Positions 1-11,039 are shown, counted from the stretch's first letter. The stretch is DNA of 64,000 nt from Phytophthora colocasiae (GCA_018806915.1 JAGKQI010000055.1:310001-374000); one strand, 5' to 3'. Numbers and translations: made by a program. The notes: generated from the letters alone by a model not told the origin.

Positions 1-1028
1 GATGCGCCGCTTCATGACGGAGAAAAAGAACGAGTTCATGGTGCGTGGTGATTACGACACGTATACCGCGCATCGACTAGCGTTGATGAAAGAAGCTGTA
101 GAGGTTAGTAAGGTTGTAATTACGCGCCAACTAGTGTGTCGTTACGAGCGTCACTGCATGCGTCTCTGTTTTGCCGCAGAGAACGGTTCCGACATGCCTC
201 TGGGCGCGTAAGTGAAGGTTTGCAACTTGCATGAAAAATGGAAAGCGCCATTTTGCAAAACATGAAAAATGCATCGACTTTGTTCACTTGAAGCATTTCC
301 GGCTTTGACACTTTGCAACTTGGATGAAAAAACTTGCAATTTGACCGGGAAAAGGTGTAGAGAATTCAATCGAAGAGACAGTTGGTGGATGGGCATGGAC
401 AGATCACTTGCATGATCAAACTTTCGAGCTGGTTCTTGGTGTAATGCATCCGTCTACCGTATCATACATGCTTGTCGTACCGATGCTGCTATTCTACATG
501 ATACTTCCAGTACATGTATGGCGTTGCAAAGCCTACATACATGTACAAGTCTCTCGATCTAGACCTGAGCGGAGTGGGAAACAAACTACTTCATGCATAA
601 TACGTGGGTTAAACTTCATCATAAAGCGATTTGCTAGAACTTCTCGACACGTTGATACTGTACTATCAACGTCTCGACGTGTACAGAAGCTCTTACATGT
701 AGATCAACTTGATACCCAGTTTGCTTTACATTGCACTGCGTTGTATACGTACAGAGCGCTACAGTGCAGCAGTACGTCCTACTGGTATTTCATATCACAA
801 GATAAAACTCAAGTTTTGCTTTCTACTAGTACGAGCGTAGCACTTCAGGATAGTTGTGTCGGCTTTACTTCCTTTTACGCCGTGAAATTCCAACTTCGAA
901 GGGAGCCAGTGGTCACGCAAGCAGGAACTAGAGTCAGCACGTCACCAGAGAGGGACCCCGGCGGACATTGTCCAGTAGAGACGGCTAGGGAGAGGACGTT
1001 TTGTAGCAACTACAGTCTTGGGTAGATC
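1..1028. other. no convincing gene
   Basis: This stretch holds only short or low-quality reading frames. A 69-residue frame at 2-211 and a 205-residue frame at 408-1025 resemble no family I know and have no promoter-like sequence that I can see. The only recognisable feature is a transposon end at 322-359. Confidence 0.5.
322..359 (+). repeat. end of a TA-target MITE
   Basis: These 38 bases are identical to 34017-34054, the right terminal inverted repeat of the complete small element at 33859-34054, and end in the same GGTG+TA. Only one end is recognisable here, so this is a solo or diverged copy of the same family. Confidence 0.6.
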
Positions 1029-1278
1029 TGTAGCTTGTCCTCGTGCTAATCCCAATATACAACATGTACTATACAAAATGAATGCAACACCACATTAAAG
1101 TTGAAGTGAACACTCTCTAGTCGAGACGCTATCGATAAGCACCACAACTGCGCGGTTGCTAGCCGCGTTCCCCGCCACACTACGCATGCATCCTCATTGT
1201 CGTACCTCAGAACTCCGTGCCTCCTGAGCGTATTACCCTAGAGGTCCTCGCCGGTCAGTACACCGCAGAACAAGGCCA
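1029..1278 (-). repeat. possible 3' LTR of gypsy element 1
   Basis: On the minus strand, downstream of the pol stop, a purine-rich stretch (CTGGGGGAG) is followed by a 250-base block that starts TG and ends CA, as an LTR would. The 5' end of the element is missing, so there is no second copy to compare. The boundaries are a guess from TG...CA and the purine tract. Confidence 0.25.
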
Positions 1279-1753
1279 CTCCCCCAGATAACCCTCAAAA
1301 TGCTGTTGGGTGAAGCCGACCAGTCGCCGCACTTCACGCGTAAATCACTTCTTAGTTACTTAACTCTGCACGGTCGCGCAAAATCGTAACTGAGAGTTTT
1401 GACGGCCAGCCGCACGCCACAGAGCTCTCCTAACTACCGTAGCCCCGCTATCTCTACACCTATCCTAAGTATAGTGCCTGCCACCGTCAGGATCCTCCCT
1501 CGGCGACTCCTTGGGTGCCTTCTCCTCCGTTCATTGCCTTGTGTTCATGTCGCCTCGCCTCTCTGCTCCACTGTGTCCTTGCTTGTCTGGTGCTGTGTCA
1601 TTCCTCCCATTGCGATCTTCGAAAGTCACTGATCTTCAACTTCAAGGTCTCCACTATCTTCCTGCAATTTCCGATTAACTGGTGTCCGCGTCACTGTCGC
1701 CAGTGAGGTCAATTATCACTGCTTCCCGAACTTCTTCCAACGAAAGCCGCTCT

Positions 1754-2905
1754 TCACGAATGAATGTTGATATTTGTCCACACGCCATCCCCCGCCTGAA
1801 GATCGTCCCCGATCTTTCCTTGGTCAAACAGTGTCTCAAACTGCTGGGCTGTGAGCCAGGCTGGCACCACTGGTCCACCTGGTCGATCTTGGTACTCCAC
1901 TCGGTACTGCGTCTCATACCTGCCAGCTTTGTTCCTGACTTTTCGTTGTCCTCGTTCAATAACGGTTCCAGCAGTAGCCTCCTCCATGATGGTCTTAGCT
2001 GCGGACGGCCATCGCGAGTGCCCTTGTCCTCGAAGAGCTCGCGTAATTCCATCCCTTGGTGCTGCGTCACCATGACTAGTGTCTTCCGAGTCTCCTCCTG
2101 GTCGTTGTTGTTGTCCCCTAACTTCCTCGTTCGTTTTTGAGGTTTCTGTAGCACTTGGTATCCTGCAATCTGCAGCTGGACCCATCGTATCGACTTCTGC
2201 TTGCGTCGGTCGGTCACGAAGAGCACTCCGTTTTGCTGCTCGTGCTTTACGTGCCGCTGTCTCTGCACGCCGCTTTGCCGCTTGTTCCTGCTGGTTGTCG
2301 CTGTGCACTTCGCCATCGCGCCTTCTCTTGCGCTGCTTATTCGTCACTGAAGGCTGTAGGGTAGTTGTAGTCGTCGCAGTCGTCGCCGTCGTCTTCTCAC
2401 CAACTGACTGTTCACCTGCTGGGGTGTTTGAGCGCCCTGCTATCGTGTTGGGCTGGTCACTCGAGGACGTTGCTGTTACTTCCGTGGCTTCTGTAGCTAT
2501 TCTTGCATCTTTCCGTTGAGTGACCTCCGTTCTTGTCGTCGCTGCAGTACGTTCAACGGGTTCCGTAGTTGCTGTTATGTCATCATTACCACCTGTCTTC
2601 TCGACGTCCTGCTGGTGTTGCTCTGCTGACTGTACACGAACTGTTTCCCTGTGGTTGGTTCCTTGAGTCCGTTCCTCTTCGGGTCTCAGTTCTTGGCCTC
2701 CACCTTCAAAGAGCTCGTCGTCCTTGGCTAGATCTTCCAGTATTTGGTCTGCCACCACTGCTAATTGACTGCGAGGTCGGTAGTAAGAGACTAGAAAGCT
2801 GCAATGGGCCACTAGCTCTTCTCCAGTGTCTTCTCGACGTACAATCCAGTTGTCAAAACCTCCATCGGCCGTAATCTTCGCCGGTCCGATCCATTGGTGA
2901 GCGAG
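1754..2905 (-). pseudogene. gypsy 1 pol, C-terminal extension
   Basis: This is the tail of the gypsy polyprotein after the integrase core. It starts with a GPAKI-type segment typical of the region just after the integrase, followed by about 250 residues of low-complexity, Thr/Glu/Arg-rich linker. It ends with a short segment (QYRVEYQDRPGG then PAWLTAQQFETLFDQ) reminiscent of a chromodomain-like module. The frame opens directly at the 9-bp target duplication of the nested element (2906-2914) and is in phase with the integrase frame on the other side, so it is the displaced 3' part of the same gene. No independent start is expected. Confidence 0.7.
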
Positions 2906-2914
2906 TTTCGTCAC

Positions 2915-3561
2915 GGCTGCTATTTATTATCTGTTGTTTTAGCACTGCCCACCTGTTCAGTACTCCTGATCACTGATCACCTGTTGTTAGTACCGCAAAC
3001 CTGTTGCGTTTCAACAGGTATTCAGCCCTGCTTTGCTGTTAATATGAATAGCTGTCGGTGACGAGCGATCACCAGATATTGAAAGTTCCTTCCTAAGACT
3101 GGCCTTACTCAACTATGGAGGCGCTTAAGTCATATAGAGCTCCTGTAAGGTTATATCAAGTCCATGTTCCTGATCTATGTTCTACCGACAGCACAAGAAT
3201 CGAGGAAAATTTCAAGGATATGTCCACCACGGTGGATGCTTCAGCATCTTATCTACTCAAGAGCGTGAACTGCACGCTGTGAGCAAAACAAAAGCATCTA
3301 TATTTTCCTTTTTACCCAGTGAGTGCGCGTGTGACCCGACCATGGAGAGTGGCGAAGCAGTCTCTCCCCAGTCTTCTCATTGCAGTAGTCCTCATGATGC
3401 GGGACCGCAATGGATTATCGTTTCAAGGCGGTAACCTATGAAATAGAATGCTAATGCATTTGGCAGGATAACAGGTTGGCGGTACTAACAACAGGTGGAT
3501 AGGGGCCTGGAAGTACTTAACAGGTGGGTAGTGCTAGAACAACAGATATTAATTATTTTCC
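2915..3561. mobile_element. MULE-like non-autonomous element nested in gypsy 1
   Basis: The 647-bp insert is flanked by a perfect 9-bp direct repeat, TTTCGTCAC (2906-2914 and 3562-3570). Its ends form imperfect inverted repeats of about 90 bp that begin GG and share TATCTGTTGTT, AGCACT, CCCACCTGTT and CACCTGTTGTTAGTACCG. Long TIRs with a 9-bp duplication are the hallmark of Mutator-like elements. I see no transposase inside, so it must have been mobilised in trans. The host pol frame resumes in phase across the insert when one duplication copy is discounted. Confidence 0.85.
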
Positions 3562-4428
3562 TTTCGTCACCCCCGTTCCACGTGGCGGTCTGAAGATCCA
3601 AACCATGTCTCCAACCTTGAAATGCACGTTGTTCCTCACTTTGTGGCTGTAGTATCGTTCTCTTCGCAGCTGGTCTTTCTCTAATGCCTGCTTCGCGATC
3701 CTTGCTGCTGACTCCATGTTCGTCACCAGTTTCCGGTGGTATTCGGGCCAACCTTCAATCTGCTGTACCTGACTTGCTCTCAACAGTTCATTCGGTGCCC
3801 TCAGCCGTCTCCCCATCATTAGTTCATTAGGTGAGTAGCCGGTAGTCCCGTGTCGAGCTCCGTTGTACGCGTACATTGCACAGGGGATCCAGTCGTCCCA
3901 GTCGTTCTGTTTCTCATCGACGTACTGAGCCACCATGTCCTTCCAGATCTTGTGGTACCGCTCTACTAAACCCAGCAACATCGGACGATACGGCACAGGC
4001 TTCGTCTGCTTCGCCTTCAGCAATTGTATCAACCGAGTTACCACCAGTCCATTGAGCTCTGGAGCACCATCCATGATCAGTTCTCGCATCGGTCCATGTA
4101 CTCCAACAATTCGTTCCACCAAAAAGCGTGCGATATCTTCTGCCGTGTGACTTGGTGTCGCTATCATCACTGCGTATCTACTGGCATAGTCAACAGCAGC
4201 AATAACGTAGCGGTTCCCTCGTCCAGTGACCGGTAGTGGGCCTGCCACATCGAGTGCCCATCTGTCACCTACAGCACCAACTCCTAGGCTCCGTAGTGGA
4301 GGTATGACTGCCTTCGGCTTCGTTTTTCTCGTCGCACAGTCCCTGCAACTTCGAACCCAGTACTTTACTTGGTCTCTCATGCCTGGCCACCAGTATATCT
4401 TCTCGAGTCTTCCGTAGGTCTGTGGCGT
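3553..4428 (-). pseudogene. gypsy 1 integrase
   Basis: Integrase part of the pol polyprotein. After the upstream nonsense codon the frame runs through a KIYWWPGM segment and a zinc-binding remnant (SCRDC), then the DDE core: WALDVAGPL (first Asp), DGAPELNG (second Asp) and GLVERYHKIWKDM (Glu), followed by YNGARHGTTGYSPNELMMGR, a typical gypsy integrase signature. The frame terminates at 3553 only because the nested element supplies a stop; its natural continuation is 1754-2914. Confidence 0.85.
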
Positions 4429-5988
4429 TCACAAGTGACACGCGTAAATTGAATCGTGTGCTTCCCGCAGTGCTTTTGCCCGTAATGATGCCGGTAACAC
4501 CACTCGCAATGATCCATCCGTTTCACGTAAGTACACGAGTCCATCGCGCTTGACCACCGTTAATCCTTGGTGCCGTTCGTGCTCCGACAATCGCTGTACC
4601 ATCTTGTCTTCCTTCTGGTGGGTCTTGATCTCCTCGTCCGTCAGTTGTCCGTTGTCACTAATGTTTACTGTGTCACTCGAGCTTCCGATCATCTGAGTAC
4701 TCGTTTCTACAGTACTGTTCGTCACCGTCGGTGTTATTCCCGTACTTGTCGTCTCAGCTGCTTCAACTCCTAGAGGTACGGAAGTTTTTGTACCCCCACT
4801 GAGCTGTTCACCCTCGCTAACTGTACGTTCATTCGCCGGTGCCGTGACTGCAGTAGATCGCGGTATCCTCTTCCTGTTCTTCCGCCTGTTCGCCGCGACA
4901 GTCCTCACGGGCGCTCGTGACAGCGCGTCCGCCACCACATTCGTAGATCCAGGTCGGTAGGTAATCCGAAAGTCGAACTCCTGCAATTGCAGTGCCCATC
5001 TGTATGGCCTCCCAGTGAGGTCCTTCTTCTTCATGAGGTAAGCGAGCGCGGAATGATCCGTCACCAATTCAAATCTACGTCCATATAGGTACGGGCGGAA
5101 GAGCTTAACGGCCCAAATTACTGCCGCACACTCCAGGTCCGTGATCCCATACTTCGCGACTGTGGGTGAGTTCACCTTGGACGCATAAGCAACAGGTTGG
5201 TCACCTGCACCTTGGTCCTGCATCAACGCTGCTCCCAATCCTACCACTGAGGCATCTGTGACTAACTTGAATGGCTTCGAGAAGTCCGGATACACCAACA
5301 GCGGTCTCTCCGTCAACTCCGCCTTCAAAACTTCGAACGCCTGCTGCTGGTCGGGCCCCCAATCCCATTCCGAGCTCTTACGCAACAGCCTCGTCAGAGG
5401 TGCCGCCTTGGTTCCAAAATGCGGTACAAACCGTCTGTAATATCCAGCTAGATGTACGAATCTTCGCACTTCGTCAGGGTTCTCGGGAACCGGAAATCGT
5501 CTGACCGTGTCTACCAAGGATTCCAAAGGACGTATGCCCTTCTCGTCAAGCTCGTGACCGAGATATTCCAGCCTCGTCATCGCGAAACTGCACTTCTTCG
5601 GCTTCAACGACAATCCGGCCCTCGCCAGACGTTCCAATACACATGCCAGTTCCACCACATGCCTCGAAACAGATCCCGCCGTAAAGATAATTACATCATC
5701 CAAATAAACTAGACAACTCCGCCACGTAAGTCCTCTGAGTACTGCATCCATCATCCTCTGAAATGTGCCAGGTGCATTTGCTAAACCAAATGGCATTCTG
5801 ACGAATTGAAACAGCCCCTGCCGAGTGACGAAACCAGTCTTCGCCTTGTCACTTCCAGCGACGGGTACCTGCCAGTATCCAGCATGTAGATCCAAACTCG
5901 AGTATCGTCGGGCTCCGTGCATAGTGTCCAATGCATCATCAATCCGTGGGAGTGGATAGACATCTTGTTGTATCTGATAATCATCCAT
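4429..5988 (-). pseudogene. gypsy 1 reverse transcriptase and RNase H
   Basis: The 519-residue frame begins within the RT palm (VYPLPRIDD) and contains the SSLDLHAGYWQV motif, FGLANAPGTFQRMM, the catalytic YLDD box (CLVYLDDVIIF), then the gypsy RNase H (LVTDAS, DLECAAVIWAVK, VTDHSALAYL) and a short spacer into the integrase. It stops at CHL followed by TGA where the frame otherwise continues into integrase, so a single nonsense change separates the two. RT is missing its N-terminal fingers. The methionine at 5988 is incidental. Confidence 0.9.
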
Positions 5989-6218
5989 TCGACATGCTTA
6001 CAATAGATATTGCATTATGAAATATCAAACAAACACCAAATAAAGCAAAATGCCGTAATGTATTCTTTAACGTGGCTTTGAGGATACCGTCCTACATATA
6101 GGTTGTATCACCAAGCACCAAGAATCTTGACACACAAGTGGATACGTAGGGATTCTCGCAGTGAACAAGTCCTTAAACTGGCTGCCGAACGCTGAAGCCG
6201 GTCAGAAAATCGAGCTAC

Positions 6219-6740
6219 TTAGCACGCCGTGGCTGTAGTAGTCGTGCTCGTGGTGGAAGAGCTGGTAGTCGTGCTCGTGGACGAACCCGAACTGGTACTG
6301 GTTGCAGTAGTAGCAGCAGGGGTCGAAGCCGAGCTCGCGCTCGACGTTGAGGTAGTCGGAGCGGTCGTAGCCGTTGACGTGCTGCTCGTAGTTGATCCAG
6401 AAGACGACGATGGGCAGTGAGCGGGCACGTAGTCCACCAGGTCAGCGAGCAGCAGGATGTTGTCTCCCACAGGGATCACACACTCGGACAGACCCATAGC
6501 CGTCACATCAGCGAGGAGGCTCTTGCAGGCTGACGAAGCACACATGAGGTCAATCGTGGACTTGTCCGGGATGCTGGCGGCCGTGAAGACGTAGCCCGAG
6601 TCGGTGGCGCATTGGTCAATGTATTGGTCCGTCAGCAAGGCCGACAGCACCGACGAAGAACAGTCAGCATACGAGCCACTAGTGCTAGCAGCGGAGACGG
6701 TTGACACAATGGCGGCGAAGGCGACGGCGAAGGACTTCAT
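6219..6740 (-). CDS. elicitin-like secreted protein
   Basis: This 173-residue protein has a signal peptide (about residues 1-17, MKSFAVAFAAIVSTVSA) and one elicitin domain with six cysteines at 27, 44, 67, 72, 87 and 109. The C-x4-C-x14-C core and the QCATDSGYVFTAASIP and DYVPAHC segments are diagnostic of the oomycete elicitin family. The spacing between the first two cysteines is shorter than in canonical alpha-elicitins, so this belongs to the elicitin-like (ELL) group. A Ser/Thr-rich tail of about 60 residues follows, a likely O-glycosylated stalk, with a final Cys but no clear GPI signal. Elicitins bind sterols and lipids and can trigger plant defence; the role of this ELL is inferred. 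It is a close paralogue of 7306-7788 in the same orientation. The start is supported by the core promoter at 6786-6804. Confidence 0.92.
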   Translation of the reverse strand: MKSFAVAFAAIVSTVSAASTSGSYADCSSSVLSALLTDQYIDQCATDSGYVFTAASIPDKSTIDLMCASSACKSLLADVTAMGLSECVIPVGDNILLLADLVDYVPAHCPSSSSGSTTSSTSTATTAPTTSTSSASSASTPAATTATSTSSGSSTSTTTSSSTTSTTTTATAC

Positions 6741-6785
6741 CTTGGAGTGGGGTGGGTGGTTTTGGAGAGGATTTGTCGTTGAAGA

Positions 6786-6804
6786 GGCAAATTGAAGAGT
6801 GATC
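6786..6804 (-). promoter_or_regulatory. oomycete Inr+FPR core promoter
   Basis: Read on the minus strand the sequence is TCACTCTTCAATTTGCC, matching the oomycete initiator plus flanking promoter region (TCATTYYNCAWTTT). It lies about 46-64 bp upstream of the elicitin start at 6740, the usual distance. Confidence 0.75.
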
Positions 6805-7305
6805 GATGGAGTTCATTCCCAACGCCGGCAACAAGCAGCCACCTCTTGTCACCAAGAGGATCTCTTGGAACTACGAAGCTTCCGATCAGAGCTCTAGTTG
6901 TCTATGTCAGGATCGGCAAGAGCTACCGAGCGAGAGAAAATGCGTACGAGAAGTCCAAAAGCTCCTTCGAGGCTGTCTTCAATGTCAACGGCCGCTCTCG
7001 GCATATCTTCGCCATGCACACGTCCTCTTGTCATGGACAGGCGTAGGATAATTCCCGGTGTTCGTAAATTACATTTGTTATATTACGTTATATAATACGT
7101 CTATCACTGTGAAACCAAGTGAAATTGGAAAAAAATGGTTTAGATGTTCAAACGATAGTCATTCAAGTTAAAATCCCCGTTGTACGGGCAAATGACTACA
7201 ACATGCACACGCCTACGACTCTTGATAGCTAGAGCGAGGTGGGAAACGGCTCAAAAAAAGCAGCAAAGTACTCTGCAGCAAGCTGCGAGTCGATCCATGG
7301 AGCGC
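6805..7305. other. intergenic, no gene seen
   Basis: About 500 bp separate the two elicitin-like genes, AT-rich around 7060-7150. Only short overlapping frames without family resemblance are present. It should hold upstream control sequence for the 6219-6740 gene and the terminator of the 7306-7788 gene, but no specific site is recognisable. Confidence 0.5.
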
Positions 7306-7788
7306 TTAGCAAGCGGTAGGGGTCTTGGTCGGGGCAGCAGTCGGCGTCGACGGAGCGGCGGTCGTGGTCGACGGCGTGTCCGGTGCGTCGGTCGTGGTAG
7401 GAGCGTCAGTGGTTGATGGGGCATCCGTTGCAGGGGTCGAAGGAGCGTCAGTGCTAGGCGACTCCGACGACGGGCAACGAGCCGGCACGTAGTCCACCAA
7501 GTCAGCACGAAGGTTGATCTTGTCACCAACCGGCAGCTGGCACTCCTCCAGGTTCATGGACACAGCATCAGCGAGAAGAGCCTTGCAAGCGGTGGAGGCG
7601 CACATCTTGTCGATGGTGGCCTGGTCCGGGATGCTGGCGGCCGTGAACACGTAGCCCGAGTCAGTGGCGCACTGGTCGATGTTCGCGTTGGTCAGCAGAG
7701 CAGATAGCGTGGCGCTACCGCAGGTGGCAGCGGAGGCCTGGGACGTGAGCGCGGCGATGGCGACAACGGCGGCAACGAAGGACTTCAT
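7306..7788 (-). CDS. elicitin-like secreted protein, second copy
   Basis: This 160-residue protein has a signal peptide (about residues 1-20, ending SQASA) and an elicitin domain with cysteines at 23, 40, 63, 68, 83 and 105, the same spacing as its neighbour. QCATDSGYVFTAASIPD and LVDYVPARC are shared almost exactly. The tail differs: it is built of Thr/Ser/Pro/Asp-Ala repeats (STDAP, TTDAP) rather than Ser/Thr runs, a probable O-glycosylated stalk ending in Cys. The two genes are a tandem duplication whose domains are conserved and whose tails have diverged. The start is supported by the promoter 59-76 bp upstream. Sterol or lipid binding is inferred from the family. Confidence 0.92.
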   Translation of the reverse strand: MKSFVAAVVAIAALTSQASAATCGSATLSALLTNANIDQCATDSGYVFTAASIPDQATIDKMCASTACKALLADAVSMNLEECQLPVGDKINLRADLVDYVPARCPSSESPSTDAPSTPATDAPSTTDAPTTTDAPDTPSTTTAAPSTPTAAPTKTPTAC

Positions 7789-7846
7789 AGTGGAGAGTTG
7801 AAAGGGGGTGGGAGCTTAAAGCTTGGCTTGGATTTGTCGCTTGAAA

Positions 7847-7864
7847 GGCAAATTGCAGAGTGAG
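7847..7864 (-). promoter_or_regulatory. oomycete Inr+FPR core promoter
   Basis: On the minus strand CTCACTCTGCAATTTGCC matches the Inr+FPR consensus and is nearly the same as the promoter of the neighbouring elicitin gene; the conserved GACAAATCC follows about 10-15 bases further downstream in both. Confidence 0.75.
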
Positions 7865-8797
7865 AGATCTGACAGGAGCCGATTCGATCGGGCGGGAAGA
7901 TCGAGTGCGCACAAACCTTCGCACTGTTCGAAAGCAAGTGATCAAGGCCGGCTCAGCGGTCAAACCGCCGATTGAAGAAGCGACAAAGGCTGGCTGATCC
8001 GTGCATCACTTGTCAACAAGAGGGATGCAGTGGTTGACACGACAGTTGAAGTTGGCTGCAAGAGGAGCTTCCCTCCCGGCGTTTGCAGCCGAGAACTTGC
8101 CGTGTACAGGCTGGTTGAAGTGATCGGGGGATGGAGGGCATTCAGCGGGAAGTGACTACCGTGGGACGTCTCCGTTTTACAGCACCGGCACAGTCTGTGC
8201 CACAGAGAGCATTTACATACTTTGCCAAACACATACACAGCGCGCGTGTATTGTAAATGATCCTCAAGGCCATGACGGTTCTTGAATGTATCGACAGGTG
8301 AACGCAGCAAGTGTTAAAATGTACAGAGTTTACAGCTCGCTAAGCTTCTTGCGAAGGGTGCTAAACCACGAAGATTACGGCAGAATATAGGAGATTTAGT
8401 CACGGAATTTGGCCGTGAAAACGGGCGTGTGCAGTGGCATGTGCAGCAATTCATGTCAGCGGCCGACAAAGGAGGTAGCGCCTCACCGAGTTGCCGACAA
8501 TGGTCCCACTTCAACGATAGAGCCTGTTCATCTGATTTATATAATCCACGGGTCAGCATTTTTGTACGTATTAAATCCTCAGATTTTTTGTCAAGTGGTT
8601 GACAGATTTGCATCGTCTATGTCTATTCGCATCCAATACTGTACCTGTTCTGTCCACCTGGACAACTGTGTCGGAGGAGCAGTCGCGCCCAGCTCGCGAG
8701 GGAGCTGCTTGTCCGCCCAGGCTTGAAGCCGCCAGTGCCGCCCCGTTCGGCACTTCCGAATTTGCCGTCGTAATCGACACAGTCAAAGTTCGATCAG
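7865..8797. other. intergenic between divergent genes, no gene seen
   Basis: This is a 930-bp divergent region between the minus-strand elicitin gene and the plus-strand mucin-like gene. Frames such as 7960-8310 and 8314-8613 (minus) have no recognisable domain, and I do not support them as genes. Confidence 0.5.
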
Positions 8798-8807
8798 CCT
8801 CATTCAG
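8798..8807 (+). promoter_or_regulatory. oomycete initiator (Inr)
   Basis: CCTCATTCAG, followed by TCACTTTT, matches the Inr with a weaker FPR, 43-52 bp upstream of the start codon at 8850. Confidence 0.5.
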
Positions 8808-8849
8808 TTCCTCACTTTTCGTCGGCTCTAGCAACTCCGAACGGAAAGT

Positions 8850-9944
8850 ATGAAGACGTTCGCCGCGCTCGTGTGCGCCGCCGTGGCCTTCTCGGCCGCC
8901 GTGGCACTCGAGGACCTGCCGGTTTCGCTGTGCCGCGACGCCACGTACAACTCGCCCGCCTCGCGCGGCGCCATGTGCTCTGGAGCTGGTGCGTCACCGG
9001 CTGGCACAGCTTGTCCGCTCAAGGGCGACGTGGCCATCGCCGACTGCCACGACTACCTGCCGTCCTGGAACGGCAGCACGTGTGTGGCCCCTGAAGACGC
9101 AGAATGCACCATTGTGAACGGCGACACCTGGGGCTGTGTGCTCCCGTCCGTCGGCTGTGGAACCGCCACCACCCCGTGCCCGGTCACGGCTCTACCGGAT
9201 ACCCCGTGCCCAGTAACTTCGCTGCCGGACACGCCATGCCCGGTCACGTCGCTACCTGACACCCCGTGCCCGGTCACGTCGCTACCTGACACCCCGTGCC
9301 CGGTGACCTCACTACCTGACACTCCGTGCCCAGTGACTTCACTACCTGACACCCCGTGCCCGGTGACATCTCTTCCTGATACACCGTGCCCGGTGACGTC
9401 GTTGCCCGATACGCCGTGCCCGGTGACTTCCCTGCCGGACACGCCTTGCCCGGTGACGTCGTTGCCTGACACCCCGTGTCCGGTGACGTCTTTGCCGGAC
9501 ACACCCTGCCCAGTTACATCGAAGCCGGACACGCCCTGCCCGGTTGCTTCACTACCGGACACGGAGGCGCCTACGTCAACGCCATGCCCCGTGACGTCGA
9601 AGCCTGAGACCCCGGCTTCTACAACCCCGTGCCCAGTGACCTCAAAGCCTGAGACTCCGGCTACTACAACCCCTTGCCCGGTGACGTCGCTGCCGGAGAC
9701 GGATGCCCCTACGTCGACTCCTGCTTCGACTACGCCATGCCCGGTGACGTCGTTACCTGAGACTTCGGCTCCGACTTCTACCCCTGCGGCTACGACGCCT
9801 TGTCCGACGTCCGTAACGTCGCTACCGGAGACTTCGGCCCCCTCTACGACGCCTGCTGCGACGACTCCATGCCCCACTTCCGTGACTTCGCTTCCGGAGA
9901 CGCCCGCTACCACGACGCCGTGCCCCGTGACGGCGAAGCCGTAG
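8850..9944 (+). CDS. secreted Cys-rich mucin-like repeat protein
   Basis: The 364-residue product has a signal peptide (about residues 1-19, [19 protein letters not shown]). A Cys-rich N-terminal domain follows (to about residue 108), with the segments [19 protein letters not shown] and [19 protein letters not shown] that recur in oomycete mucin-like proteins. The rest is tandem repeat: about a dozen near-identical [10 protein letters not shown] decapeptides, then longer degenerate units with [12 protein letters not shown] and SAPTSTPA. One Cys per repeat is unusual for a mucin stalk and could allow disulfide cross-linking. The protein is likely extracellular or on the spore surface; the function is inferred from composition. 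Repeat number probably varies between strains. An antisense frame through the repeats is a by-product of the periodic sequence. Confidence 0.9.
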   Translation: MKTFAALVCAAVAFSAAVALEDLPVSLCRDATYNSPASRGAMCSGAGASPAGTACPLKGDVAIADCHDYLPSWNGSTCVAPEDAECTIVNGDTWGCVLPSVGCGTATTPCPVTALPDTPCPVTSLPDTPCPVTSLPDTPCPVTSLPDTPCPVTSLPDTPCPVTSLPDTPCPVTSLPDTPCPVTSLPDTPCPVTSLPDTPCPVTSLPDTPCPVTSLPDTPCPVTSKPDTPCPVASLPDTEAPTSTPCPVTSKPETPASTTPCPVTSKPETPATTTPCPVTSLPETDAPTSTPASTTPCPVTSLPETSAPTSTPAATTPCPTSVTSLPETSAPSTTPAATTPCPTSVTSLPETPATTTPCPVTAKP

Positions 9945-10742
9945 ATGGTGGCGCCTTATAAGGTGTTGGGCCTTCTCCCCTCCACACGTGGTCATATCCA
10001 GCAGGCGCCGTCCTGGGCCCCGCTCCCGTCCTCCCCCAGTAATCAGAGTTGAATACAACTTGGATACGCAGTTTGGTGTGATTTATTTACTCAAAAGAGC
10101 AGCGCGTTCAAGTCCAAGTAGCTACAATGTACATGTCATGTACATCGAGGCGAACACGATGAACTTTTATCATTCATTTACTGTAGATGTTGGACTGTTA
10201 GTGGGACATGGTGGATACACCGTTGAAGTGGTGGATCCTCACGCACTTGTACCATTTCCACTTCTGCTGTTGTTGCCAACAACTTGTTGGTAAAGACACC
10301 TCGACAAGTATTGAGAAACAGGCATTACATCTCCGAGTCTGGCAGCCAGTAGTGTTGTTAATTACCGTGGTATTACCTCCTAATAACTACATGGGAATTT
10401 GGCAGGTACTGTATTACTGAACGGTAATAGGCCCAGGTGTATTGTAAAATTTGCATTTGGGTCGACAATTATCACATTCCGATGTGAACTTCAACGATGT
10501 CGTAAGCTAATATTCCTTGCCACACCACTATTACACAAAAGGTAATCCCACTACTACCGTGGTATGGAGAGGTAATACCGGCGAAATGGTATTCCCACGG
10601 TATTGATTTCATCCAATACTAGCAGCCAGCGATCTGGGATGACCTTACGACAGAAACACTACGAGATTCTGCCTTGTGAGGTGATCGGGCAGGATCGTGT
10701 CCGCTGCATTTTGATCGCCATGACTTTTCGAGCAATATCTAT
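9945..10742. other. intergenic, possible small MITE near 10358-10605
   Basis: No gene is seen. Around 10360 and 10600 the sequence shows AATTACCGTGGTATTACC and, inverted, AATACCGTGGGAATACC. This is consistent with the terminal repeats of a ~250-bp MITE, but no target duplication is clear. Confidence 0.35.
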
Positions 10743-11032
10743 ACTTGTAAATTGAGGTAGTGCGTTTCCTTGATAGCTCAATAGCTCAACAAGTACCAGA
10801 AGACTAGAAGAGACGTAGTAGTTGGAAAGCTGCTTGCTGCTGCTGAGTATATTTCTTTGAGAGTGAGGCCACTCCAATTTCACGTTTTTCTTCTCTCACA
10901 TGTCCCAAGACTAACTACAACAAGTTGGCAAAAACCCTGTAGGACAAAAGCTCTACGGCATAAAACCTTAGGGATAAAAGCTCACTTGTATCTGCAGCTT
11001 CAAAACAACAAGATAATCAGTAATTCACAACA
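10743..11032 (-). repeat. copia 3' LTR
   Basis: Matches 15667-15956 over its whole 290 bp with one visible substitution. The minus-strand reading starts TGTTGTGAATTACTG. The outer boundary is set by the 5-bp duplication TCTAT. Confidence 0.9.
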
Positions 11033-11039
11033 GCCCCAC

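Larger units (their letters stand above)
1029..5990 (-). mobile_element. Ty3/gypsy retrotransposon 1, truncated
   Basis: The minus-strand order is reverse transcriptase, RNase H, integrase, and a C-terminal extension, which is Ty3/gypsy order. Gag, protease and the N-terminal part of RT are absent: recognisable pol starts abruptly at about 5985 just before the VYPLPRIDD segment. Two further breaks are visible, a nonsense codon between RNase H and integrase (about 4429-4431) and a 647-bp nested element at 2915-3561. The copy is dead. The left boundary is uncertain; pol itself ends at 1754. Confidence 0.8.

Noticed and set aside
408..1025. 205-residue plus-strand frame
   Set aside because: Composition is irregular, it resembles no family, and it has no promoter or signal peptide; consistent with chance.
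6229..6420. Val-rich plus-strand frame opposite the elicitin tail
   Set aside because: Shadow of the Ser/Thr-rich codons of the elicitin gene.
9053..9913. 286-residue antisense frame through the mucin-like repeats
   Set aside because: A periodic 30-bp repeat with no stop in one antisense frame gives a long frame automatically; the plus strand has signal peptide, Cys-rich domain and promoter.
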